Shown piece by piece: positions 16,338-24,503 of a stretch of DNA of 46,697 nucleotides. Within the stretch, counting starts at the first letter, position 1, and every line of letters starts with the position of its first letter. Under the pieces are notes generated by a model. The model was not told where the DNA came from. It worked only from the letters and a program-made list of their open reading frames with translations, and did no database searches. Made by a program: the position numbers and the translations under genes. Location: positions 1 through 46,697 of the forward strand of contig SFIR01000012.1 in NCBI GenBank assembly GCA_004556165.1, in the 5' to 3' direction. The DNA comes from Clostridiales bacterium (GTDB lineage: Bacteria > Bacillota > Clostridia > Christensenellales > CAG-138).

Positions 16338-17060
16338 ATGGAATATAAGCTCAGTAAAAAATACGATACCGATAAATTCATGAGCATGATAATGGGACCC
16401 AACCCCATAAAGCTCTGCGAAGAACTGCTGCTTGACTGCAAAATACCCTCCGGCGCAAGGGTTTGCGATCTCGGAAGCGGTCAGGGGCTGACCTCCGTGT
16501 TTATGGCAAGGGAATACGGCTTTACCGTGTATGCCTGTGACCTCTGGAGCGAACCCGAGGAGCATCTCCCGTTTTTCCGAGAGATGGGGCTTGACGATCG
16601 GCATATCATCCCCGTCAAAGCGGATGCAACAGCTATGCCGTTCGGAAAGGAGTATTTCGATGCAGTCATAAGCGTTGATTCGTACAACTATTTCGGCCGT
16701 GACAAATCCTATCTCGATGATAAGCTCCTCCCCCATGTCAAAGGCGGAGGGTACGTCTATATTGCGATACCCGGCATGAAAAAGGACTGCCATGATAATT
16801 TGCCGCCCGAGCTTCTTCTATCCTGGACGCCCGAACAGATGGACTATATGCACGATGTGAATTTCTGGACCGAGCTTGTGTGCGCAAGCAAGCTCTGCGA
16901 TGTCATCGAGGTTGCCGAGATGCAATCCAATGACGAGGTCTGGGCTGACTGGCTCAGGCAGGAGAATGAATACGCAGTCGGCGACCGCAAATCCATGGAA
17001 GCAGGCGCAGGCAAATATCTTAACTTCATAAAAATCGTTCTCAGAAAAAAGCAGTCATGA
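16338..17060 (+). CDS. Class I SAM-dependent methyltransferase
   Basis: This 240-residue cytosolic methyltransferase has motif I VCDLGSGQGLTSVFMA near residue 45, an acidic end of strand 2 (VYACDLW), motif II/III around KADATAMPFGKEYFDAVISVD, and a post-motif YVYIAIPGMK. The acceptor is unknown. The general fold resembles small-molecule (UbiE/COQ5-like) methyltransferases. The start at 16338 (MEYKLSKK) is supported by AAAGGAG at correct spacing; an open frame continues upstream but is leader. It has its own consensus promoter and is followed by a hairpin between convergent genes. Confidence 0.85.
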   Translation: MEYKLSKKYDTDKFMSMIMGPNPIKLCEELLLDCKIPSGARVCDLGSGQGLTSVFMAREYGFTVYACDLWSEPEEHLPFFREMGLDDRHIIPVKADATAMPFGKEYFDAVISVDSYNYFGRDKSYLDDKLLPHVKGGGYVYIAIPGMKKDCHDNLPPELLLSWTPEQMDYMHDVNFWTELVCASKLCDVIEVAEMQSNDEVWADWLRQENEYAVGDRKSMEAGAGKYLNFIKIVLRKKQS

Positions 17061-17069
17061 CGCCGAGGG

Positions 17070-17127
17070 CTGCCTCAAAGCCGGAGCAAGGGGGAATAAA
17101 TTCCCCTATCCGCTATGCTCGAGGCAG
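17070..17127. terminator. Branched hairpin between convergent genes
   Basis: CTGCCTC (17070-17076) pairs with GAGGCAG (17121-17127), enclosing an inner GGGGAAT/ATTCCCC hairpin. It lies between the methyltransferase stop and the LytTR regulator stop. No long T-run follows on either side, so efficiency is uncertain. Confidence 0.45.
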
Positions 17128-17165
17128 TTAACAATTATAGCGGAAAGCTTTTTATTCCGTTATCA

Positions 17166-17867
17166 TCACCGCATTAAAAGGAATGTATCAAACAAGCCGT
17201 CAGAATACTTCTGCGTAACCGGAAGCTTCATGCCGTTGCCGAATGTCACCTGTTTTCTCGTAAGCTGGCGAACCTGAAGAATATTTATGATGTGCGATCT
17301 CCCTATCCGAACGAACTGTTTGGGGAGATCTTTTTTTAGCTCGGCAAGCGTCTTGCGTTCTTTGAAGGTGCCTGCGACGGTATGGACTGTCAGGGCGTGA
17401 TCCATAACCTCAAAATACATTATTTCATGCATCGGTATGCTTATCAGCTTTCGGCTGGCTTTTATGTTATAGTGAGCGTTTAAGCTGTTATCGACCTCAT
17501 ATACCGTCTTATCCATGCATTCAAAGAATTTGCGTTCAAAGTTCGGGTCATTTTTATCAATAAACCTAAGAGCGTTCACTTCATATCCGTCAAGGCTGTA
17601 CTCCGTATGGCTTGAAACGAAAACAAGAGGCGTCTTGCTTCCGTTCAGCCTTATCTCGCGGGCAAGCTCAACGCCGTCCATACCCGGCATTTCAACATCG
17701 AGCAGTATGCAGTCGAATACAAAAAGGTCTTTCGCCTCAAATGCCGAGGCGTAGCGGGTAACAGCGACCTTCCTGTCGTTCCTCTCCGCCCATATATTGA
17801 TCGATTCTTCTATCCTATGGGCATGCTCATTATTGTCCTCAAAAAAAGCAATTCGCATATGCGTCAA
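17166..17867 (-). CDS. LytTR response regulator, partner of the adjacent GHKL kinase
   Basis: This 233-residue AgrA-type regulator has a receiver with the acidic pair ED (residues 10-11), phospho-acceptor Asp in ILLDVEMPGMDG (about 58), and Lys in FIDKND (about 104). The LytTR domain (residues 130-233) shows IMYFEVMDHALTVHT, FVRIGRSHIINI and LPVTQKYSDGL. The start overlaps the kinase stop by 4 bp, so the pair is coupled. LytTR proteins typically bind two direct repeats spaced 21-22 bp apart. Such repeats are present in the divergent promoter at 19253-19285 and again at 22479-22511, which I take as its targets. Confidence 0.92.
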   Translation of the reverse strand: MTHMRIAFFEDNNEHAHRIEESINIWAERNDRKVAVTRYASAFEAKDLFVFDCILLDVEMPGMDGVELAREIRLNGSKTPLVFVSSHTEYSLDGYEVNALRFIDKNDPNFERKFFECMDKTVYEVDNSLNAHYNIKASRKLISIPMHEIMYFEVMDHALTVHTVAGTFKERKTLAELKKDLPKQFVRIGRSHIINILQVRQLTRKQVTFGNGMKLPVTQKYSDGLFDTFLLMR

Positions 17868-19171
17868 TCCCCCATCGGGAGAAGCACGGTTGCTTCAAAG
17901 CTGTGCTCTCCCGGTTCCATCTTGAAAAATCCATTGTATTTATCGGTTATTTTTTTCACCCTTTCGAGACCGATTCCGTGTATATCGGCGTCCTCCTTTG
18001 TTGTAATGAGCTTGTCCCCATCGAATTCATAATCGCCAACGCAGGTATTTATCACATTAAGCTTCAGCATATTATTCTGCATTATCACGGAAAGCTCTAT
18101 CGCTCTATCCGCCTTGGGAAGCATGGCGGAAGCTTCTATCGCATTATCCATCAGATTCATGATTATTGAGCAAATATCCGTGCTGTCAAAGGCGATTTCC
18201 TCCGGGACCGATACGGTATGGATAACCTCAATATTCATTTTATCCGCGAGCATGAGCTTTGCCGAGATCGTGGCGTCTATCGCAGGGTGCCCTGTACTGA
18301 CGATAAGCTTCGTTTCATCGGCGGCACCGTTCAGCTCGTTAAGGTATTTCTTCATATCTTCGTATTCTCCGCGCTCGGCAAGGCTCGAAACAGTCGCGAT
18401 CATTCCCTTAATATCGTGCCGCCAGCCGCGAACGTAATCATACATTGCGCTTACCTGTGAAACATGCTCTGCTTCCAGCTTGGTTTTCTGGAGATCCTTC
18501 TGCATCTCAAGATGCTTATGATAGAGCCTCGAAAGGTATCCGGAAAGAAGGAGAATCGCAATGCACAATACAAGAATCGCAGAGCACTGTATCCATGGCG
18601 CGGCCGAACTCCTGCTTGCCTCCGGGGATACCAGCCCCGAAAAGCAGTACATTGAAACTGCAATGCCTATCAGTGAAAGCACAATGCTTCCTGCGCTTAG
18701 AAAGGCCGGCAGCTCGCCTTCATCATGCCTTATCGCCAATAACGGAAGAAGTATTCCGAAGTTAAGTGCCATGTATATCAGCCGCCCGACCATCCTGATT
18801 GTGCTGCCGGGGATGACTGAGGAGTTGCCAATGTCTGTTATCACATAAAATATTATCAGGTAAACATAATTGGATATGCAGAAAATCATTGAAGGCACAA
18901 CGCCCCATATGCATTTCATAGCGGGCGAACCGCCAAACAGGAAAAATGCATAGACGATGTGAACAAATGCATTGATCACCGCAACGGCCACCCATGGAAG
19001 GGATAATTGATTCATTGCAACGGTAAGCGCAGCCATCACGGGCAAAAGACCCAAAGCAAAATACAGCTTGGGCTTTTCACATTTTAATTTGATTTTGAAC
19101 AGCAGGAAGACGACAACCGCTTCACTGAAGCAGACGAGCCACTCATATGCAGAGATAAGGAATTCGCGCAT
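17864..19171 (-). CDS. GHKL-domain sensor histidine kinase (AgrC-like)
   Basis: This 435-residue membrane sensor has about seven hydrophobic segments in residues 5-215, a linker coiled region (HKHLEMQKDLQKTKLEAEHV), a phospho-acceptor box with His in WRHDIKG (about 250), N-box IIMNLMDNAIEAS (about 345), and G-box GIGLERVKK (about 403). This is the AgrC/VirS architecture, which usually senses peptides or membrane-active compounds. GGAG precedes the ATG. It is transcribed with its regulator from a promoter that faces the lipoprotein/ABC cluster. No agrB or agrD gene was seen, so peptide quorum sensing is not supported. Confidence 0.9.
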   Translation of the reverse strand: MREFLISAYEWLVCFSEAVVVFLLFKIKLKCEKPKLYFALGLLPVMAALTVAMNQLSLPWVAVAVINAFVHIVYAFFLFGGSPAMKCIWGVVPSMIFCISNYVYLIIFYVITDIGNSSVIPGSTIRMVGRLIYMALNFGILLPLLAIRHDEGELPAFLSAGSIVLSLIGIAVSMYCFSGLVSPEASRSSAAPWIQCSAILVLCIAILLLSGYLSRLYHKHLEMQKDLQKTKLEAEHVSQVSAMYDYVRGWRHDIKGMIATVSSLAERGEYEDMKKYLNELNGAADETKLIVSTGHPAIDATISAKLMLADKMNIEVIHTVSVPEEIAFDSTDICSIIMNLMDNAIEASAMLPKADRAIELSVIMQNNMLKLNVINTCVGDYEFDGDKLITTKEDADIHGIGLERVKKITDKYNGFFKMEPGEHSFEATVLLPMGD

Positions 19172-19198
19172 CTTCGACTCCTTGACGGGCTTTTTTAG

Positions 19199-19227
19199 AT
19201 TATACTCCGGTTTTACATATCGGTCAA
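19199..19227 (-). promoter_or_regulatory. Promoter of the kinase/regulator operon
   Basis: Minus-strand TTGACC (19227-19222) and TATAAT (19204-19199), with a 17-bp spacer. It lies 26 bp from the first direct repeat of the divergent promoter, so bound regulator could also influence its own transcription. Confidence 0.72.
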
Positions 19228-19252
19228 TCTGTGTTTATGAGAAGTAATAAAG

Positions 19253-19318
19253 TTTTTACGGCAGAAAAGTGGGTTTTTACGGCAGTTTTGTTCCACGGCG
19301 ATTTTTTCCTGTTATAAT
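19253..19318 (+). promoter_or_regulatory. LytTR-type promoter, copy 1
   Basis: Two identical direct repeats TTTTTACGGCAG at 19253-19264 and 19274-19285 (period 21) lie upstream of TATAAT at 19313-19318 with no good -35 hexamer. The core TACGGCAGT agrees with the known LytTR half-site pattern at seven of nine positions, and 9 plus 12 bp spacing is typical. The weak -35 implies activator dependence. The kinase/LytTR genes diverge directly from it. Confidence 0.7.
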
Positions 19319-19351
19319 AAAATCAATCAAAAAGAGAGAGGTGGTTATCTT

Positions 19352-19537
19352 TGGATAGGCAGTGATAATGAAACATACATTTGCCTTCGCAAAGCAGTTG
19401 AAGTAGATTACGGTACAAGTATAAGCCTCAGCAGTTCCAAATCTACTCCAAATAACGTGAGCGCAATAGGTACAACCGGTACATATAGTTTTTTAGGCAC
19501 GACCTGGTCTGTCAGCATAGGCCCTAACGCAGGCTGA
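19352..19537 (+). pseudogene. Small open frame without start, possibly frameshifted
   Basis: Sixty-one codons read WIGSDNETYICLRKAVEV, then a Ser/Thr/Gly-rich part with SLSSSKSTPNN, ending VSIGPNAG. A strong GAGAGGTGG site sits at 19336-19344 at correct distance, but the start it points to (TTG at 19351) is one base out of frame and hits a stop after four codons. The likely reading is a small secreted-type protein gene with a one-base indel, or a non-translated leader. The ATG at 19368 gives only 12 codons. Confidence 0.35.
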
Positions 19538-19599
19538 AAATGATAATGCGATGCTGCCTCATAATTTGCGCGGCAGCATCGCTGAAAGGAAGGAAAAAA

Positions 19600-20772
19600 T
19601 TGAAAAGTATTTTTTCATTTGCACTGGTATTTTTGTCGTTTCTTCTTGTTTTCACATCTTGTTCTGAAGCTGTTACTGATGACGAAGTATGCAATTCGCC
19701 CTTTTTTGTGAACCATCACTCAGACTATGTTGAAAGCGGAAATATCATGTATTTTGTTCAGCAGCGCGGGCATTATTCCGATGGCTCAACATATATCGAC
19801 GCTTATCTGATATCATCGCTGGATACTGCAACAGGGGAATGCATGCCTCTTTGCGGCAAACCGGAATGCTTGCACAACGATATGGAATGCAACGCATATA
19901 TCGGCACAAGCGGTATATGGCTGATGCTTTATAACGGGCGGCTGTATTGGCTTGAAGGGAACTATAACAATACAACACTCTATTCCATGAACATCGACGG
20001 AACGGGCAGAAAAAAGGAAATGCCGGTGGATCCTGAACTGTTTAAGCTTGCTTACGGAATGGGAACTGCCGAAATAATTGACAACGTGCTGTATATCTGC
20101 GGTACTGCCGAAAACGTAAAAAACGGCGAAATCATCAGATCTGCTGTCGTGTTTAAGCAGAGCTTCGATGAGAGCAAGGGAGAATTGATTTATCGGATCG
20201 ATGACTGTGTGGAAGCATTCGGCAGGATAATGGACGGAAAACTGTATTTTGCGATTTCCGAGGAGTATTCGGAGGATGAAGATAAGCCGCTTTCAACAAT
20301 GCTTTTCTCCTACGACATAAAGAGCGGCGAACTATTGGAGCTGTATTCAAATGCCGAGCCCAATGCGGCATACCAATACATCATTGCCGCGGACGGCATG
20401 GTTTATCTTTTCGGATTTGATCGTGGTTTGGTTTATTCCTGTGCAGACGACAGGGTTTCGGTTCTGAACACCGTGGGACAGACTTCAACAAATGTCGGAG
20501 ACGGATATTATATGTGTTGGGAGATGGGCGGCAAATACACCGTTCGCGATATGCAGGGGAACACACTGTATTCGGGAGTGTTCCCGCCTGAAAACGCTCC
20601 CTCGTTTCCGGATGCTTTATGGGGCCGCAGTTATATAGGCTCCTCCGGTAAGAAAATGTATTATCAAATTGATTTTATCCGGCAGGATGGTCCCGCTATA
20701 CGGGATATAGTGGAATTTGATATTGAGACACACGATGTTAGAGTTCTTTTTAACTCGCAGGAAAATCAGTAG
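19600..20772 (+). CDS. Surface lipoprotein A of the LytTR-linked family
   Basis: This lipoprotein of about 390 residues has a signal peptide, a hydrophobic core (FSFALVFLSFLLVF) and a lipobox-like FTSC. I choose the TTG at 19600, which has GGAAGG just upstream; longer starts put a Cys-rich stretch before the signal. Near residue 75 it has the family motif TGECMPLCGKPEC followed by H and a further Cys (CNAY). The rest consists of repeated short beta-rich units (VLYICG, KLYFAIS, MVYLFGF, KMYYQIDF), which suggest a beta-propeller of the DUF5050-like type. It is the first of three tandem full-length paralogues (with 20975-22141 and 22609-23826). Function is unknown; surface sensing or ligand binding for the ABC transporter is a guess. 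Confidence 0.75.
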   Translation: MKSIFSFALVFLSFLLVFTSCSEAVTDDEVCNSPFFVNHHSDYVESGNIMYFVQQRGHYSDGSTYIDAYLISSLDTATGECMPLCGKPECLHNDMECNAYIGTSGIWLMLYNGRLYWLEGNYNNTTLYSMNIDGTGRKKEMPVDPELFKLAYGMGTAEIIDNVLYICGTAENVKNGEIIRSAVVFKQSFDESKGELIYRIDDCVEAFGRIMDGKLYFAISEEYSEDEDKPLSTMLFSYDIKSGELLELYSNAEPNAAYQYIIAADGMVYLFGFDRGLVYSCADDRVSVLNTVGQTSTNVGDGYYMCWEMGGKYTVRDMQGNTLYSGVFPPENAPSFPDALWGRSYIGSSGKKMYYQIDFIRQDGPAIRDIVEFDIETHDVRVLFNSQENQ

Positions 20773-20791
20773 AAAATATTGAGGTAATGCA

Positions 20792-20944
20792 ATTGAACTT
20801 CAGCTTGCTGATTTATCCAAGAAATACGGCCCAAAGGGCGCACTCGACAGCTTTTCCCATACCTTCCGCGATGGCATCTGCGGAATTCTCGGAGCGACCG
20901 GGGCAGTAGAACGCCATACCGGCAGCTCCGCCTGTGAAATTTGA
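20792..20944 (+). pseudogene. ABC ATPase N-terminal remnant 1
   Basis: A 50-codon reading frame matches the start of the intact ATPase at 24504 (ELQLADLSKKYG and DSFSHTFRDGICGILGA). The start codon is ATT where the intact gene has ATG. The GAGG ribosome site is still recognisable. Walker A is destroyed: the intact GANGAGKST becomes GATGAVERH, and the frame ends in unrelated sequence. It has the same length and the same 3' junction as remnant 2. Confidence 0.85.
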
Positions 20945-20974
20945 GGCACTTACAGCCATGAACGGAGGACAAAA

Positions 20975-22141
20975 ATGTTAAAAAAGAAGAACGTATTCAT
21001 ATTGATTATAATGATAGTATTCCTGCTGCTTTCGGGATGCAGCGGAAAACCCAACGGTGAAGGTGCAAGCAGCGAACCCTTCTTCGTCAACTGCGATTCC
21101 GATTTTGTAAAGCACGGAGATATTATCTACTTTTATGAAGGAGGCTTATCTTCCGAGCCTGATTCCAAGCTGCGTTTTTTGGATGTTTCCACGGGTGAAT
21201 GCATGCCTCTGTGCGGAAAGCCGGACTGCATGCATGATGATGCGGACTGCAATGCCTCCGTCAACGCGACGGGATTTATCCGCCTGATGCTATACAATGG
21301 CCGGCTTTTCTGGATAGAAAGCGGCTCGCCCGAGTTCATCCTTTACTCGATTAAGACGGACGGCACCGACAGGCGCAAGGAGTTGACGCTGGATGATGAG
21401 CTGTATTCGCTTGCATACGGAGAGGGCACTGCGGAGATACATGAGGGCGTGCTTTATGTATGCGGCAGTGCCAGCCGGGTCTCGGACGGCAAACCGTCCA
21501 TTGTATGCACAGTATTCAGTCAGCCGCTCAACGGCGGTGAAGCAAAGCTTATATATCGTTCGGACGAGCGTGCTTTCATCTTCGGAAGGATTTGCGGAGA
21601 TATCCTCTATTTTGCGGAATCCGAGATGTGGCCTGACAGCGAGGACAATTCGGGCAAGCCGCTTGTGCTCAAGCTCTTTTCATACAACACCAAAACGGAG
21701 GAGCTTGCGGAGCTGTATCGGGACGAAAGGGCGAATGCGTATTACCGATACCTGCTTGCGGCGGACGACGCTCTTTACCTCGCCGGGTATCAAACGGCGG
21801 CGGTATTCTCGCTTGCGGACAAATCGTTTTCCCATTACCGCTCGGATAATAATATGGCCATGGATATCGGTGAAGGAATCATGCTGCGTTGGGAATCCCC
21901 GAACAGCTATTTATGCAGTGATCTCAACGGAGTTCCTCTGTTTCATGGGACTTATCCCCCGGAGGGCTTGAGCGGACAGCCATCCGGCAAGATCTATATA
22001 GGCAGCAGCAATAATAAATTCTATTATTATGCATGCCTTGCACCCGATGATTGGAGTTCGGAGAACTGGTACATAATGGAGTTTGATCTTGAAACGCACG
22101 AAACCAAAGTGCTGTGGGAGTACGAGGTTAAATTCGACTAA
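20975..22141 (+). CDS. Surface lipoprotein B of the LytTR-linked family
   Basis: This 388-residue lipoprotein has MLKKKNVFILIIMIVF followed by a textbook lipobox LLSGC (lipidated Cys22). The family motif TGECMPLCGKPDC with H and CNAS is near residue 72. Beta-rich repeated blocks follow (VLYVCGS, ILYFAES, ALYLAGY, KFYYYACL), ending MEFDLETHETKVLW, which matches the end of lipoprotein A (VEFDIETHDVRVLF). GGAGG precedes the ATG. It lies between the two dead ABC ATPase fragments and has no promoter of its own that I can see, so it is probably read from the 19.3-kb promoter. Confidence 0.8.
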   Translation: MLKKKNVFILIIMIVFLLLSGCSGKPNGEGASSEPFFVNCDSDFVKHGDIIYFYEGGLSSEPDSKLRFLDVSTGECMPLCGKPDCMHDDADCNASVNATGFIRLMLYNGRLFWIESGSPEFILYSIKTDGTDRRKELTLDDELYSLAYGEGTAEIHEGVLYVCGSASRVSDGKPSIVCTVFSQPLNGGEAKLIYRSDERAFIFGRICGDILYFAESEMWPDSEDNSGKPLVLKLFSYNTKTEELAELYRDERANAYYRYLLAADDALYLAGYQTAAVFSLADKSFSHYRSDNNMAMDIGEGIMLRWESPNSYLCSDLNGVPLFHGTYPPEGLSGQPSGKIYIGSSNNKFYYYACLAPDDWSSENWYIMEFDLETHETKVLWEYEVKFD

Positions 22142-22201
22142 CAAGTCAGCCGGTGATAGGCTGAACCGTAACGGAAAAAATCACGGCAATGATTCGTTCA
22201 A

Positions 22202-22354
22202 ACGGAACTGAAGCGCAATAGTCTTACAAAGTGCTGCGGGCAGAAGGCCGCGCCCGACAGCTTTTCCCATACCTTCCGCGACGGCATCTGCGGAATTCTC
22301 GGAGCGACCGGGGCAGTAGAACGCCATACCGGCAGCTCCGCCCGTGATATTTGA
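22202..22354 (+). pseudogene. ABC ATPase N-terminal remnant 2
   Basis: This is a second 50-codon copy of the ATPase start (ELKRNSLTKCCGQKAAPDS), with the start codon changed to ACG and several missense changes. From GILGATGAVERH onward it is nearly identical to remnant 1, including the foreign tail and the TGA. The shared junction shows that one truncated copy arose first and was then duplicated together with its neighbourhood. Confidence 0.85.
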
Positions 22355-22478
22355 GGCACTTGCGATTTCCGCTGTCGCATAGGGTAAATCATACAGCATA
22401 TCTTGGTATGCGTGAAATTATCGAAGGAACAAGCCCCCTGTGTGCATTTCTCGGCGGCCGCCCCGTCGGCTTAAAAAG

Positions 22479-22544
22479 TATTTACGGCAGAAAAGTGGGT
22501 TTTTACGGCAGTTTTGTTCCACGGCGATTTTTTCCTGTTATAAT
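22479..22544 (+). promoter_or_regulatory. LytTR-type promoter, copy 2
   Basis: Direct repeats at 22479-22490 and 22500-22511 (period 21) and TATAAT at 22539-22544. A stretch of about 73 bp (22475-22547) equals the copy at 19249-19321 with a single mismatch, while sequence on both sides differs. It probably drives lipoproteins C and D and the ABC transporter genes. Confidence 0.7.
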
Positions 22545-22608
22545 AAAACCGGTATGACGGTACACCGTTTTACCTTGCTCAAGGAGCTTATTACTTCGAG
22601 GAGGAACA

Positions 22609-23826
22609 ATGGATTTTGAATTATTTTCCTGCTTCGTAAGCCGAAGCGGCAGAGGCAGGCGGCAAATGGGGAAGATAACCGCAGATAAAAGAGTATTTGC
22701 GTTTATTATCGTGATTGCGGCTTCTATTGCTGTGCTGACCTGCGGATGTGCTAAGCAACAAGCCTATAAGGGCGAGCTTGAGATTGAAGAAAGCCGATTC
22801 TTTTTCGTTGACAGCGGTTTTGCGGCATACCATGAGGGGACGCTTTATTTTACCGAGCCTGCTTTCAGCGGCAGGAAGCCGTTCGTTTATTTTGCCGATA
22901 CAAAAACAGGAGAATGCATGCCGCTTTGCGGAAAGCCCGAGTGTTCGCATGACAATAATAATTGCAATGCATATCTTGACGGGCTTTACGGAGGGAACCC
23001 ACTGTTTACCGTTTACAATAACAAAATCTATTGGAGACGGTTTGAGAAGGCGAAAACAGAACTCATCCCCATTCTTTGCAGTATGAACCTGGACGGCACG
23101 ATGCGCAAAGATGTGATGAGTCTCGATTATGCGCTTGAAGAATTCATGAACGTCGGCTTTTTGGGCATTTACGATGGAAAGCTTTTCAGGTGCGGTTCGG
23201 GGGAAACGGTGGAGGATTCAGAACCCGTTTATTCCGTGACGGTCTACTCTCAGGAGCTGACGGGTGAAGCCGACCCGAATGTCATTCTGCATACGAAAGG
23301 CTACAACGGGATACTTGCAAGGATGAACGGTAATGTGCTTTATATAGCATGTTTCGCACGCGGAGAGGATAAAAAGCTTCTCCTCTTATCCTACAATATG
23401 GACGATGAAACGCTTACCGAGCTCTATTCCGGGAGCGATTTTCCCTGCTCCGCACAGAGCATCTTCGTTGTTGGAGACAGCATTGTTTTCTCGGGCGGAA
23501 TAACGGCATACAGTTTTTCCCTGAATAGTGGGGAAATCAGTCCGATCAGTTCCGACCCGGACAAGCATCTTGTTTTCGTTTCTGAAGATCGAATCTTTAC
23601 CTTCACATCTGCAAGCACATACAGCTGCGCCGATTTTTCCTCCGGGTCAGTCTGTATCGGAGAGCTCCCGGACGAATGCTTGGATGGAAGGCTCAAATAC
23701 CCTCTCGGAAGCATTGACGGAACATTCTATTTCTTCTTCGCAGGGTTAACCGAGGAACAGAAAAGCGTTCTTGCATCGTACGACCCGAGTGATGACTGCT
23801 TTAGCGTGTTGGCGATGCTGCCGTGA
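22609..23826 (+). CDS. Surface lipoprotein C of the LytTR-linked family
   Basis: This 405-residue lipoprotein is the third paralogue. A perfect AGGAGG site supports the ATG at 22609. This gives 19 extra polar residues before a conventional signal starting at MGKITADKRV (22666), whose own ribosome site is weak. The core AFIIVIAASIAVL is followed by lipobox TCGC. The family motif TGECMPLCGKPEC with H and CNAY is near residue 105. The beta-rich repeats again suggest a propeller. It lies directly behind the second LytTR-type promoter and upstream of the shortened lipoprotein D and the ABC transporter. Confidence 0.78.
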   Translation: MDFELFSCFVSRSGRGRRQMGKITADKRVFAFIIVIAASIAVLTCGCAKQQAYKGELEIEESRFFFVDSGFAAYHEGTLYFTEPAFSGRKPFVYFADTKTGECMPLCGKPECSHDNNNCNAYLDGLYGGNPLFTVYNNKIYWRRFEKAKTELIPILCSMNLDGTMRKDVMSLDYALEEFMNVGFLGIYDGKLFRCGSGETVEDSEPVYSVTVYSQELTGEADPNVILHTKGYNGILARMNGNVLYIACFARGEDKKLLLLSYNMDDETLTELYSGSDFPCSAQSIFVVGDSIVFSGGITAYSFSLNSGEISPISSDPDKHLVFVSEDRIFTFTSASTYSCADFSSGSVCIGELPDECLDGRLKYPLGSIDGTFYFFFAGLTEEQKSVLASYDPSDDCFSVLAMLP

Positions 23827-24012
23827 GCAGCCCGATAAGCCTGACGGACAGCGCATGCAGCAAGATATTCTTTGATTTGCAGCATTCTCAATGCGGTTTT
23901 ACAGCGCTTCCTGCTGCTTAATAAGCAAAGCAAAGAGGGTATATGACCAATCAGACGGTCCGCGCTGTCGGAAAAATCATATTCTGAAAGCCATGTAATA
24001 AAGATTGATTTT

Positions 24013-24037
24013 CCGCTGCCGGATTATCCGGCAGCGG
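24013..24037. other. Perfect 11-bp hairpin before lipoprotein D
   Basis: CCGCTGCCGGA (24013-24023) and TCCGGCAGCGG (24027-24037) with a 3-nt loop. It ends 13 bp before the ATG of the next gene, with AGGA just after it. No T-run follows. It may act as an mRNA stability or attenuation element between C and D, or be a remnant of rearrangement. Confidence 0.5.
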
Positions 24038-24050
24038 TCAGGATGAGTCT

Positions 24051-24425
24051 ATGAATACACTGCCGAATAAACTCTTTAAGCGCTCTGCCGTGCTTGCATT
24101 GCTGTTTGCTCTGCTTTTCTGCATAGGCTGCAATACCGTTACAACGCCGGACGGAACATCCGAGACCTACGGTAACCGACTCATGCTCGCAACCAACAAT
24201 ATGGACGGCGAACTCATATCCGACGGAGCCATAGATCCGCCCGGCTTCGCCGATGGGAACTATTATACGCATTACATCGGCTGTGTCGATGATACCATGT
24301 ACTTCATGTTCGTGGTGTATCCGCAGTCGAGCGGGCAGATTTCCTTTTCACCCCAGCAGGAGTCTATTGCGGCGTTCAATACGGAGACTCTTGAATGGTC
24401 GCTCGTTTTCGATGATAGAGAGTAG
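24051..24425 (+). CDS. Short lipoprotein D, internally deleted family member
   Basis: This 124-residue lipoprotein has a signal (LFKRSAVLALLFALLF) and lipobox CIGC. Its last third (DTMYFMFVVYPQ, then AAFNTETLEWSLVFDD) matches the C-terminal blocks of lipoproteins A and B (KMYYQIDFIRQ and VEFDIETHDVRVLF). The central Cys motif and the middle blades are missing, so it looks like a family member with a large internal deletion. It keeps an AGGA site and an open frame and lies 78 bp before the ABC ATPase, so it may still be made. Confidence 0.65.
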   Translation: MNTLPNKLFKRSAVLALLFALLFCIGCNTVTTPDGTSETYGNRLMLATNNMDGELISDGAIDPPGFADGNYYTHYIGCVDDTMYFMFVVYPQSSGQISFSPQQESIAAFNTETLEWSLVFDDRE

Positions 24426-24503
24426 GTCGGTCAGGACGGAGCAAGCATCAAGCGGTGTTGGCAGAAACCAATATTATAAGAACAGTATTAAGAGGTGATT
24501 ATT

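Noticed and set aside
22181..22399. A 72-codon frame on the minus strand over ATPase remnant 2
   Set aside because: It runs antisense through a duplicated pseudogene, has no ribosome site, and its apparent conservation simply reflects the duplication.
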